DNA of 15,290 nt from an uncultured Porphyromonadaceae bacterium (lineage in GTDB: Bacteria; Bacteroidota; Bacteroidia; Bacteroidales; Muribaculaceae), in assembly GCA_947175225.1 (NCBI GenBank), contig CAMWLX010000036.1, positions 1 to 15,290 of the forward strand, read 5' to 3'. Below the pieces are notes generated by a model. That model was not told the origin of the DNA. It searched no databases and saw only the letters and a list, made by a program, of their open reading frames with translations. A program made the translations under genes and the position numbers. Below, in pieces: positions 1 through 8,600 of the stretch (position 1 is the first letter of the stretch; the number at the start of each line of letters is the position of its first letter).

Positions 1-29
1 GTGTAATGAAATACAAAATTACTAAAAAT

Positions 30-80
30 AATTGAGAATTTAGAATTGAGAATTTAGAATTTTTAGAATTTAGAATTTTT
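30..80. repeat. AT-rich ~10-bp tandem repeat array, copy 1
   Basis: Degenerate tandem units alternate between AATTGAGAAT-like and AATTTAGAAT-like forms, about five units in all, partly interrupted by T runs. The same unit occurs in inverted orientation at 3741-3786. The array lies upstream of the thiol peroxidase gene, and I see no TAnnTTTG promoter box within it. Its function is unknown. Such low-complexity intergenic arrays may arise by slippage. Confidence 0.7.
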
Positions 81-139
81 AAATCTTTTCTACGGAGAAA
101 TAATAAACCGTTATAGGGTTGGAATCGTTAGTATGGTAT

Positions 140-637
140 ATGGCAACAGTTAAATTTCAGGGAGCTCCGATGAAGACAGTAGGGGAGCTTCCAGTCGCAG
201 GAGCAGTGGCTCCCGATTTTAGTTTGGCAGCGCAAGATCTTTCTGATTTCAATTTGGAATCATTGAAAGGGAAGCGCGTAGTTCTCAATATTTTCCCGAG
301 CATTGACACGGACGTTTGCGCCGCGTCAGTAAGGAAATTCAACGTGGAAGTATCAAATCTTCCTGAGACGGTAGTGGTATGCGTTTCGGCAGATCTTCCC
401 TTTGCAGCGCAGAGATTCTGTGCAGCTAATGGAATCAAGAATGTCGTGACCGGCAGCACTTTCCGTTCAGATTTTGGCAAGGCATACGGCGTTGAATTTG
501 CAGAAGGTCCGCTCCGTGGTCTTATGGCTCGTTCAGTAGTAGTCATCGACAAAGACGGCAAGGTATTGGGAAGCAAGATGGTAGAAGTGCAGACAAATGA
601 GCCTGACTATGCATATGTAGAGTCACTTTTGGCCTGA
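140..637 (+). CDS. tpx: Thiol peroxidase (Tpx, atypical 2-Cys peroxiredoxin)
   Basis: A 165-residue peroxiredoxin that reduces hydrogen peroxide and organic peroxides, normally recycled by thioredoxin in the cytoplasm. The N-terminus MATVKFQG is the usual Tpx start. The peroxidatic cysteine is Cys60 in FPSIDTDVCAASVRKFN, and the resolving cysteine is Cys94 in ADLPFAAQRFCAANGIKNV, matching Cys61/Cys95 of the E. coli enzyme. I chose the ATG at 140 over an upstream in-frame TTG at 119 because family homology begins there and the length then matches the usual ~165 residues. It stands alone on the + strand, with an AT-rich repeat array upstream and a strong terminator downstream, so it is probably monocistronic. 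Nothing is missing or broken. I see no obvious promoter box or OxyR site. Confidence 0.95.
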   Translation: MATVKFQGAPMKTVGELPVAGAVAPDFSLAAQDLSDFNLESLKGKRVVLNIFPSIDTDVCAASVRKFNVEVSNLPETVVVCVSADLPFAAQRFCAANGIKNVVTGSTFRSDFGKAYGVEFAEGPLRGLMARSVVVIDKDGKVLGSKMVEVQTNEPDYAYVESLLA

Positions 638-670
638 TACTCTCCATCAGAATTATTGAAAAAAGAATGT

Positions 671-708
671 CCGCCGCACGAGACAAATGTCTCAAGCGGC
701 GGATTTTT
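671..708 (+). terminator. Rho-independent terminator of tpx, probably bidirectional
   Basis: The stem is CCGCCGC paired with GCGGCGG, followed by a 2/2 internal loop and GAGAC paired with GTCTC around an AAAT loop (671-702), then a T run at 704-708. On the minus strand the hairpin is also followed by a T-rich stretch (the A run just before 670), so it could equally stop transcripts arriving from the helicase and remnant gene at 709-3108. It starts 34 bases after the tpx stop codon. Confidence 0.9.
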
Positions 709-969
709 CTAAGGTTTTATGATTTTCTCTATCCGATAATGCAATCCTCTCTCTTCTTTCTTTTCAATGAAATTGGCTCCGATGAGATAAAGATTTCTAT
801 TGTCTAAAGCATAGCGGCCGGCATAATCACGAGATTGAATCTGATACATTGCCTCTTCTACGCTTCTGTTATATTTGAATTCGAACAGGTAGACATTGCC
901 GCCAATTGCCACTTCTCTTGATTCGCTTAACTGGGAAAATTGGTGTGGCGGTAGTAAAATGTAGCGCAC
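709..969 (-). pseudogene. C-terminal remnant of a PD-(D/E)XK nuclease-like protein
   Basis: This 86-residue reading frame opens with a weak GTG codon. The segment VAIGGNVYLFEFKYNRSVEEAMYQI followed by RDYAGRYA resembles the C-terminal PD-(D/E)XK domain of the AAA-ATPase/nuclease proteins common in Bacteroidales, where an xxFEFK strand and an AxxQIxxxxYA helix are typical. The EFK part of the motif is visible, but the upstream half of the nuclease fold and the whole ATPase region are absent, and full-length members are about 500 residues. It lies immediately downstream of the helicase stop codon, in the same reading frame, with ten sense codons between. It ends at the tpx terminator. I read it as the decayed tail of a deleted gene; a small expressed ORF cannot be excluded. 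Confidence 0.6.
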
Positions 970-999
970 ACTGAGGGTAAACAGATGATTGCTCGGGGC

Positions 1000-3108
1000 T
1001 TACTTTTTTGTGAGGACTCCGGGGATTAGCTGGCGGACTTTTTCGCCGAAGCGGACTTTGTAGGATTTGGAGGCCGGGTCGTAGCTCTCTATTGTGCCTT
1101 CTCCGAAGACTCGGTGGGTGACTTTCGTGCCAGCTGTCCATATTTCATTGTCGCCTCCCCCTAATTCATCGTCGAGCGTGCGGACCATATTTTTTGTGCC
1201 TTCAAGTAAAGTTTTGTCGGGATTCCCTTCAATTCTGATCAGACCCTCCGATATTTCAGATATGAATCGTGACGGATATTTTAATGCTCCGCTTTCATTG
1301 AGATACCCTTCCGAGTCTGAAAGATAAAGCATGTCTTTGGCGCGGGTAACTGCTACATACATCAATCGGCGTTCCTCCTCCTCTCCGTCAATGCGACGCT
1401 CGCGTATGGAACGATGATTCGGAAATACACCTTCTGTCAGACCCATGATGAAGACATGCGGATATTCCAAACCTTTGGCTTGATGGATAGTCATAAGCCT
1501 TACCTTGTCTTTATCCTCCTGATGGTCAGTATTAGTATACAGAGCGATTTCTCCTAAATAATGATATAGATCCGACTCACCATCTTCAAATCTCGAAGCT
1601 TCAAATTCTATCATAGAATTGATAAGCTCTGCAATATTTTCCAATCTTTCTTCCTCCTCGTCAGTGCGATACATAGTGTCGAGTCCGCTCGTCTTCATCA
1701 GACGTTCAGTAAGATCTGAAACCTTGAGTCCTTCAGCTATTGTGCGGGCATTCTCTATCAATTCTATAAATTCACGGATCGGTTTCTTCCCGAAAGATGG
1801 TTCTGCAATATGGCGGCGAAGGGTAGGGTAGAGGTAATCACCCTCCGACTCTGCTATTTGCTTCAGTTTTCCGAGAGTCACACTTCCAAACTTACGTGCC
1901 GGCACATTGACGATACGAGTGAAAGCCATGTCATCGTTTTCATTAGCAGTGAGACGCAAATAACTGATAATATCTTTAATTTCTTTTCGCTCAAAAAATC
2001 GGACTCCTCCCCATACTGTATAAGGAATTTTTCTTTTCAGAAGGGCCTGCTCTATACGTCGAGATAAGAAGGAGCTGCGGTAAAGGACAGCATTGTCGAT
2101 AAATCGGCTACCTTCTAATGCATTGTTTTCAATCGAGGAAGCTATCCATTCAGCTTCTTCGCTTTCACTCTTGCAATGGTTCCAAATTGGAAGGCGCTCA
2201 TTTAGGCGGACTGCCGTCAGTTCTTTTCGTATTCGGTTTTTATTATTGGATATGATACTGTTGGCAACCGCTAATACATCGGGTGTGCTTCGATAGTTAA
2301 GATCAAGAATAATGTCGGTGTCAGCCTTGAAATTGACGAATGTCTTTGGCGAAGCACCTCTCCATTCATATATAGCTTGGTCCGGATCTCCTACAACGAA
2401 GAGATTCCCATGATGAGAAGCAAGGATTTCAATCAGTTTCCAGTCGTCGCCACTGCAGTCTTGCACCTCATCCACCATTATATAATTCAGTTTCTCACAC
2501 CAGTATTTCCTTGCATCCGGAAAGTGAGTGAGAACATAAGTCGCCATATATATGATATCATCATAGTCGAGGGCAAACTGCTTGCGCTGGAGCTGAATGT
2601 ATCTTACTTTGACGTCTGGCGCACCGATTGTAGCGCCGGGCATAAGATATTTCGCAATATATCCGTCAGGATCATATCCTTTCAAGGCAGCGACATCTTT
2701 CAGAAGTCGTTCCGCAGTATTCTTCTTTCGGTCAATACCAAACTCCTGCATAGCTTCTTTAGCAAGGTCTTTGGCATCAGTCTCATCAATAATAGTGAAG
2801 TTTTTGGGATATCCTAATTTGTAAATTTCGCGTCTCAATAGTTTTACGCAGAAACTATGTATGGTGCAGATGAGATCGTTGACGTTCCCGCGGTCTACCA
2901 TCCCGGCAATACGATGTTTCATCTCTTGGGCAGCCTTGTTGGTGAAAGTAAGGCAGAGAACATTGCCCGGGGAAATACCGAGTTCATTTACGAGAAAAGC
3001 AAAGCGATGAGCGAGCACGCGAGTCTTGCCGGAACCTGCTCCGGCCACTACGCGCACCCTGCCTTCAGTGGCCTCCATGGCCCGGGTCTGCTTTTCGTTA
3101 AGATTCAT
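1000..3108 (-). CDS. uvrD: UvrD/PcrA/Rep-type superfamily 1A DNA helicase
   Basis: A 702-residue 3'-5' DNA helicase of the SF1A family, acting in repair and in clearing replication or recombination intermediates. Visible motifs in order are the Q motif near Gln7, Walker A AGAGSGKT (22-29), motif II VDEVQD (Asp213/Glu214), motif III GDPDQAIYEWRGA, motif V VRLMTIHQAKGLEYPHVFIM, and motif VI RRLMYVAVTRAKD. The C-terminus (VTHRVFGEGTIESYDP to VRFGEKVRQLIP) is the small beta domain that ends many PcrA-type helicases, so the protein looks complete. The start is an ATG with the A-rich leader GATAAAA. It follows ispF by 60 bp on the same strand and may be cotranscribed with it. Motif II reads DEVQD where DEFQD or DEYQD is usual, a mild variant. 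UvrD, PcrA or a Rep-like paralogue cannot be told apart from sequence alone. Confidence 0.93.
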   Translation of the reverse strand: MNLNEKQTRAMEATEGRVRVVAGAGSGKTRVLAHRFAFLVNELGISPGNVLCLTFTNKAAQEMKHRIAGMVDRGNVNDLICTIHSFCVKLLRREIYKLGYPKNFTIIDETDAKDLAKEAMQEFGIDRKKNTAERLLKDVAALKGYDPDGYIAKYLMPGATIGAPDVKVRYIQLQRKQFALDYDDIIYMATYVLTHFPDARKYWCEKLNYIMVDEVQDCSGDDWKLIEILASHHGNLFVVGDPDQAIYEWRGASPKTFVNFKADTDIILDLNYRSTPDVLAVANSIISNNKNRIRKELTAVRLNERLPIWNHCKSESEEAEWIASSIENNALEGSRFIDNAVLYRSSFLSRRIEQALLKRKIPYTVWGGVRFFERKEIKDIISYLRLTANENDDMAFTRIVNVPARKFGSVTLGKLKQIAESEGDYLYPTLRRHIAEPSFGKKPIREFIELIENARTIAEGLKVSDLTERLMKTSGLDTMYRTDEEEERLENIAELINSMIEFEASRFEDGESDLYHYLGEIALYTNTDHQEDKDKVRLMTIHQAKGLEYPHVFIMGLTEGVFPNHRSIRERRIDGEEEERRLMYVAVTRAKDMLYLSDSEGYLNESGALKYPSRFISEISEGLIRIEGNPDKTLLEGTKNMVRTLDDELGGGDNEIWTAGTKVTHRVFGEGTIESYDPASKSYKVRFGEKVRQLIPGVLTKK

Positions 3109-3168
3109 TTTTATCAGAGAAATTAGAGATATCAGAGAAAAGAGTGTACTCTGAGTTCTCTGAAGATT

Positions 3169-3645
3169 TTATACTTTTGAAAGGATACAAACAGCGAGGG
3201 AAGAGATCCCTTCACGGCGGCCTGTGAAGCCGAGTTTTTCTGTTGTTGTTGCTTTTACGGATACACAGTCGGTATTGACATTCATTACGGATGCGAGCGT
3301 TCGGCGCATCTCGTCGATATAAGGGCGGAATTTTGGAGCTTCAGCGCATATCGTGATGTCGCAATTGCAAAGTTCATATCCTTTTTCGCGGATTAACTTC
3401 ATCACATGGCTCAGCAATATCTTGCTGTCGATACCCTTATAGCGAGGATCGGTGTCGGGAAAATGCTTCCCTATGTCGCCAAGAGCGAGGGCTCCAAGCA
3501 GAGCATCGCAAAGGGCGTGGATAGCCACATCGGCGTCGCTATGGCCGAGAAGTCCGTGTGTATGAGGTATTTTGATGCCGCAAATCCAAAGATCGCGATC
3601 TTCTGCAAGCTTATGAACATCGAAGCCTTGACCTATCCGAAACAT
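3169..3645 (-). CDS. ispF: 2-C-methyl-D-erythritol 2,4-cyclodiphosphate synthase (IspF)
   Basis: A 158-residue enzyme of the non-mevalonate (MEP) isoprenoid pathway. It cyclises CDP-methylerythritol 2-phosphate to methylerythritol cyclodiphosphate with release of CMP. The signature N-terminus RIGQGFDVHKL carries the metal ligands Asp9 and His11, and the third ligand His43 lies in HSDADVAIHALCDALLGA. DIGKHFPDTDP and the C-terminal ATTTEKLGFTGRREGI match the substrate-binding regions of the family. The length is the usual ~158. It sits between porV and the helicase gene. As I recall, porV followed by ispF is also the gene order in Porphyromonas gingivalis, so this looks like old Bacteroidales synteny rather than a functional link to secretion. 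The 140-bp repeat-rich gap before it suggests it may have its own promoter, but I could not identify one. Confidence 0.97.
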   Translation of the reverse strand: MFRIGQGFDVHKLAEDRDLWICGIKIPHTHGLLGHSDADVAIHALCDALLGALALGDIGKHFPDTDPRYKGIDSKILLSHVMKLIREKGYELCNCDITICAEAPKFRPYIDEMRRTLASVMNVNTDCVSVKATTTEKLGFTGRREGISSLAVCILSKV

Positions 3646-3690
3646 GTTAATGGTTAATGATTAATGATAAAGTATAAATGATGAATTATC

Positions 3691-3708
3691 ATCATGATGC
3701 ATCATGAT
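3691..3708. repeat. Perfect 18-bp palindrome between porV and ispF
   Basis: ATCATGATGCATCATGAT is its own reverse complement. It sits in the 140-bp gap (3646-3785), surrounded by further partial copies of ATCATGAT and TTAATGAT. It could be an operator, a weak hairpin or simple low-complexity sequence. It lies about 46 bp upstream of the ispF start. Confidence 0.55.
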
Positions 3709-3740
3709 TAATCTTGATAAATCATGATATATCCCCATCA

Positions 3741-3786
3741 TAATTCTAAATTCTAAATTCTAAATTCTCAATTCTCAATTCAAAAT
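3741..3786. repeat. AT-rich ~10-bp tandem repeat array, copy 2 (inverted relative to copy 1)
   Basis: Read on the minus strand this is a run of AATTGAGAAT and AATTTAGAAT units, the same as at 30-80 but in the opposite orientation. It begins at the porV stop codon, so it forms the start of the porV 3' untranslated region. The pair of arrays brackets tpx, the helicase gene and ispF. Confidence 0.7.
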
Positions 3787-5024
3787 TATCTACGGCGTTT
3801 CCCAAGAAGGTCGCGGATGCCGTCCATGTCGAAGCTTAGGGTGAAGCGCATGGTCTGGTCAAGAGGTGAACTTTGGGCTGTAGCAAGCATATAAGATGCA
3901 TCCAGGCGTACTACGTTGAGCGAGAAACCGGCTCCAAAGCCGAAATAGCTACGTCCACCTTTTGCGGCATTCTCATAGTTATAACCCATGCGTATGAAGA
4001 ATTGGTCGTTGTAGGAATATTCTCCACCGATTGAGACATTGATTTCCTTCAATTCTTCAGAAAAACCGCCGGGAGCATCTGAGAAACTCTTGAAGATGCC
4101 GGAGATAGGCGACATGGTCTCCCATTTTTGAAGAGCCTCATCAAAAGCAGCGGCATTTTGAGCCTCATCCTTGTCAGGGTCATAGTATGATCCTCCTGGA
4201 TTGATATAGTCGCTTTCCCTTGGCTTAGTAGGCACGAGAAGCTTGTTCAAGTCAAGACCTATCGAAAGCAGGTTGTAATCGGCGAGAGGGAAAGTGAAAT
4301 TTGTGCCCAGTCGCAAGTTGGTAGGGAGATAATAATAATTAGTGCCATGGTCGTAGCTTACTTTCGAGCCGATATTGCTGATATTGAAGCCCCAGCTCCA
4401 TTGGCACTCGCTTCTTCCTATCATCGGGTATGTAGTGTAGTAGCCGCTCAAATCCACTGCGAATGCAGAGCCGGCTGTATTGGTGTCGCCCGAATATGAG
4501 TCTTCATAAGACAGGTCAGACAAAATATAACGTAGCACAACACCCATGCCGAATTTTTCGCTCAGTTTGCGCGAATATCCGAAATCGACTGCAAATTCGT
4601 AAGGATTGATGGTGTAGGCGCCTCCTTCATCTACAATGACTTCTCCAAGTGAGAAATAACGTAGAGACGCACTCAGAGCCTGATTGTCGTTGTTTCCGAG
4701 CTTAAGATAGCCACTGACATCCGCAAGAAAAATGTCGTTGACAATCTTGCGAAGCCATGGTGTGTAGCTGATTCCGACTCCTCCGGCGGAATATGCAAAT
4801 GCATATTTCGATGGATTCCAGAATTGGGCATTGATGTCTGCGTCAGTGGCTGCGCCAAGGTTGCCCATGGCACTTCCTCGAGCATCCGGAGTAATACTGA
4901 GAGTGGTCACCCCTGTCTGGACAGGGTTGAATTCATTGTCCTTAATGTCGTTGCCGCTTTGAGCTGAAGCATACGAAGCGAAAAGGGCTGCCGCTATTGC
5001 GCATATGGTTCTTGAAGTTGTCAT
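3786..5024 (-). CDS. porV: Type IX secretion system outer-membrane shuttle protein PorV (LptO)
   Basis: A 412-residue outer-membrane beta-barrel protein of the FadL-like PorV family. In the T9SS, PorV receives cargo from the SprA translocon and delivers it to the sortase PorU at the cell surface. A Sec signal peptide is visible, with a hydrophobic stretch at 7-20 and predicted cleavage after YASA (residue 21), and there is no lipobox cysteine. The mature N-terminus contains the family-typical VTTLSITPDARGSAMGNLGA and DINAQFWNPSKYAF. Many alternating aromatic/hydrophobic strands follow, and the C-terminus LDQTMRFTLSFDMDGIRDL is the final strand region. A long acidic loop (about residues 270-315, PGGSYYDPDKDEAQN and beyond) probably faces outward. 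It lies 64 bp downstream of the FAH-like gene, on the same strand as porU, so the partners are likely coexpressed. Confidence 0.95.
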   Translation of the reverse strand: MTTSRTICAIAAALFASYASAQSGNDIKDNEFNPVQTGVTTLSITPDARGSAMGNLGAATDADINAQFWNPSKYAFAYSAGGVGISYTPWLRKIVNDIFLADVSGYLKLGNNDNQALSASLRYFSLGEVIVDEGGAYTINPYEFAVDFGYSRKLSEKFGMGVVLRYILSDLSYEDSYSGDTNTAGSAFAVDLSGYYTTYPMIGRSECQWSWGFNISNIGSKVSYDHGTNYYYLPTNLRLGTNFTFPLADYNLLSIGLDLNKLLVPTKPRESDYINPGGSYYDPDKDEAQNAAAFDEALQKWETMSPISGIFKSFSDAPGGFSEELKEINVSIGGEYSYNDQFFIRMGYNYENAAKGGRSYFGFGAGFSLNVVRLDASYMLATAQSSPLDQTMRFTLSFDMDGIRDLLGKRRR

Positions 5025-5088
5025 GACTAAATAACGTGAAAGATGTCCGTTTTATTATTTTCACAGATGATCTGAAAAGAGCGGCTTT

Positions 5089-5697
5089 TTATCTTATATT
5101 GAATTTTAATGATTCTGTTCCGTTTAGACTGAGGGTAGCACGCAGGTCGGGAGTCAACGCCGGGCCTTCCCCGGCTATGCCCATCAGGAGAATATCCCCC
5201 GTCTTAATGGTATTATCCCTGCTAATGGAAGCCAAAGTCTCTTCTATCCCGGGCTTTATTGAATCAGCCTTCCAAATGTATTCAACTGAAGAGTCGGAAG
5301 TCTCAAGGGTCAATGCTATCTCTGCCCGATTGCAGTCTGCTATTGAGGAAGGAATGAATTTCCCTATAGCAAGGCATTTATCGTAGCTAATGGCAGAGAT
5401 CCAAGGCAATCCTCGTTGCTGAAGACTCTGAAGAATGTCGGAGGCTACAAAGATAGCGCATGGGGCTGCGGCGTCCACATATCTGTGTGCAAAACGAGGG
5501 GCAATCCCTTTGCCGAGTCTCCCAATCTTGATAGCCAACGCAAGCCTTGCCTCAAAACGTCGCGCAAAGTCTGGCACGAAATATGGATTGCCTCCTTGCA
5601 GAATGCCGGATTGGGATATAATAGCCCAGACCGGAGGGCTGGAGTCCGGTCTGGTGATATCTGTAATAAGATTATTGACTATAGCGTAGATTGTCAT
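5089..5697 (-). CDS. Degenerate fumarylacetoacetate hydrolase (FAH)-fold protein in the porU operon
   Basis: A 202-residue protein whose middle follows the FAH family pattern seen in Bacteroidales: GGNPYFVPDF, then RFEARLALAIKIGRLGKGI, then RFAHRYVDA, then FVASDILQSLQQRGLPW. Active FAH enzymes bind Mg2+ or Mn2+ through an ExE pair and a later Asp and use a Lys in a K-x-FD motif. Here the ExE site reads Glu49-Ala-Arg51, Asp87 is kept, and the Lys position appears to be Ile103 (SAISYD). The N-terminal NYxxHxxE-type segment is also unrecognisable. It therefore probably lacks hydrolase or decarboxylase activity. Its ATG overlaps the porU stop (ATGA), pointing to translational coupling. As I recall, P. 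gingivalis also has an FAH-family gene beside porU. A structural or regulatory role, or simple decay, are both possible. Confidence 0.75.
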   Translation of the reverse strand: MTIYAIVNNLITDITRPDSSPPVWAIISQSGILQGGNPYFVPDFARRFEARLALAIKIGRLGKGIAPRFAHRYVDAAAPCAIFVASDILQSLQQRGLPWISAISYDKCLAIGKFIPSSIADCNRAEIALTLETSDSSVEYIWKADSIKPGIEETLASISRDNTIKTGDILLMGIAGEGPALTPDLRATLSLNGTESLKFNIR

Positions 5698-8600
5698 TTT
5701 GCAGGGATTGCTATTTTTTTGCTGTGAGATGTGGAGAGTCCGTCATCAGAGGTGATAGTAGCCCGGAGGTTATAGATACCTCGTGGAAGTCGGTTACCAT
5801 TAGAGTCTTCTATATTCCAGTTGATAGTGAAAGAACTGTCGCTGTTGGAATAAGCCTTGCGGTCGACACTCCAGAGAAGGTTGCCCAAAAGGTCGAAACA
5901 TTCAAGTCGGCATTGGAGCGAGCAAAGAGCTCTGTCGGTAGTAACCCGCATATCGAGTTGGTCTCTCTCTCTGCTGTAGAAGGAAGAAATCTCAGCCACT
6001 TTCGGGCGCATGTTAAGACCAACCTTGAAGTTAACTACTTCGCTGCTTGAGTTGCCGGCATTATCCCAAACTATCAATTGCAGTTGATGGTCGCCTGGTT
6101 CAAGATTGTTAAGAGGGTAAGCAATGCTTCCTCTTGTCTCGTCTTCCGGGTCAGGGGTGAAATAGTTGCTGACGTCATCGAAGATCTTACTCGAATCAAG
6201 TTTAAGGCTCATCTTGTGTCCTATCGCAGCATCCGAAATATTGATTCCGCTTTCATCGCTGAAGACAGCCATAGCCACCGGGCTTGAGTGAACCGTAGCA
6301 GATTGCACTCCTGAAGAGGATGAGACTCCGAAGCTTTCAATCGTCGGGCCCTCGAAATCTTCCGTTGAATTCTCATCATAGCCAAATACGTATAGTTTGT
6401 CGGTAGAGCCATTGGCTTCTGACTTGACATTTTGATCGTAGGCATATAAGGAAAGGAATGCAGGGGCGTAGTTGTTGGATATTTCTGCCGGCATCAAGAT
6501 GGTGGCAGACCATTCGCCATTGTTGACAATTGCGCTTCCTGTGGCGAGCTTGCTTGAACGCTCTTCATATGCAGAGACTTTGCCTTTTTCGCCCCATCCA
6601 TTCGTCGTCACACTTTTTTCAGCATCGAAGAGAGTGTATTGAATTGGGCCGTTGAAAGGAGCGGTGTTGCCTTCATTATCCGTAATCCTACCGGATATCT
6701 TGACAGATGAACGAGCCTGGAGTATAGGAGCGTCAGAGAGGTCGGTTGCTGCAGGCTGACCTGCTAAAGAATCAATCGTAATAGAGAGATTGGCTACCGG
6801 CATACGCAAGGCCGGATCTCCAAAGAGGTGGTAACGGAGCATATTATCGTCTGGCGTTGCCATACGGTTTTTCCCTAATCTCACTATGTCGCCGATGCGC
6901 TGACCCAATCCAATGCTGTCTTTACGGAACATTTCCGTTGAAATGGAATTTGTGATGGCTTCGTTTTTAGCTATATAGACAGTTCTGCTTGGTGTGATTA
7001 CAGCGATGGCTCCTCCGGCAGGATTGGTGAGCAATAGCTCAGCGCCGCTGACATCTTCTGCATCCCATTTGCCGAAACTGCAAGTGGCGGCATATAGCAC
7101 AGGTAGATATTGATTCGACATATTGTTTATGTCGTGCCAGGTCAACAGCTTTTCATGTCCCCATTCCTTTGGGTTGGCATGGCCGATATAAGTGATGAGG
7201 GATACTCCTTCTTTCTGCCATTTCATGAGCATGCGCTCTGTAGCTTTTGGAAACGACAGGCCTGTGCCCGTCTGTTTACGATCGAATGCGTCAAGATAGA
7301 TCCTGTCGTAGGCATAATGTGGGCCGGCTCCTTCTGCCATCATGTTTTTAATAGCCTTTTGAGCCTGCTCAAGATGCTGGGCATTGTCTCCATCATCGGC
7401 AATCACCATTACATTGTTGCGCCATGTCCCATAAGCGGGGGAAGTGACGTAAGATTCAAGTTTGGATGCTACGATATCAGCTTCAAGAGCAGAAGTCACA
7501 GTATATCTTCCCACGCTTACGAGCTGCTTCCTTGCTTGCATCGGGCGTTCGTCTATCTCATCTTCGAGCATTGCTATGAAGTCGTCGGTCCCATACGAGC
7601 TTGTTTCCGTCAAGCTGTTTGGCGACTGCCACATAATGGTGCGTGGGTAAGAAGCTCTTAGAGATTCAGGATTCTTCGATTTATGATCGTAGGTAGGGCG
7701 ACCCATGAGGAGGCAATATCTGAATTGGTTCCCTTCAGGATCGCTTTGGCTACGGTCATACCACATCTTCAGCAGTTTGCGGAATGCTGACACGTCGGGA
7801 TTTCCACTCGAAAACTCATTGAAAATCTTTTCCGGAGATAGAATATGGACAGTCATTCCGTCGATGCTGCGATGAAGATTGGCAATGCGTGCTGCAGCAG
7901 CGGCAAACTCATCTGGAGTGATGATCACCATGTCGGGAGTAGGCATGGCATGGATATTTTGATTGGAGATCTTGAATCTTCCGGGCACTGACGCACCTTT
8001 TATAGTAGGTTCAAAAGCTATGAATTCCCTGAGACCGCGTCCATTGACTCCAATTGTCAATGATTTGTCGTCAGGGTTGAAATATCCTTTCACCTCCTTG
8101 ATATTCCATGGCTCAGTGACATCCCAGATCATTGTTTGTTCGGAAGCTCCGCTTATGCAGTAGGCAGAAGACTTCGAGGGATCGACCATGAAATAGAGTT
8201 TGGAATCTCTTAAAGCCAATGATTTTTCATATTCCACTTCAATCCAATCAAGACGTGCCATATTGACCACTCCACCTTGGGAGTATTCAATCCCGACATT
8301 AAGTGAAGAGCCAACCCCTTCGGCAAGTTTGGAGGTAGTGGTCGCTTTATAATATTGCTCGCTCGTGGTCACAGACTGTATCCTGTCTTCGGAAGTAGCC
8401 TGAAGGCGTTGTCCATTTGCGCTGATGATAAAGCTGCTCGGAGCAGAAGTGGTGTTGGCTCCGAATCTAACCCTTATCTTAGCATCTCCTGTGACATTAT
8501 CCGGGAGATCGAAATTAAAGGATTGTGATTTGTTGAGTCTGAAATCCTCTCCGAGATATTCACGTCCGGTTTTGGCATATTGGATCAAATCATTCTCATG

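Noticed and set aside
2377..2817. A 146-codon + strand open frame inside the helicase gene.
   Set aside because: It is a shadow of the helicase coding strand. The helicase motifs on the minus strand are intact across this interval, and the + strand product matches no family I know.
1..3800. A CRISPR array suggested by the repeated AT-rich units at 30-80 and 3741-3786.
   Set aside because: The units are only ~10 bp, directly abutting and without unique spacers, and no cas genes are present.
7110..7661. A 183-codon + strand open frame inside porU.
   Set aside because: It overlaps the PorU catalytic domain, including His651, and shows no domain of its own. It is a shadow frame.
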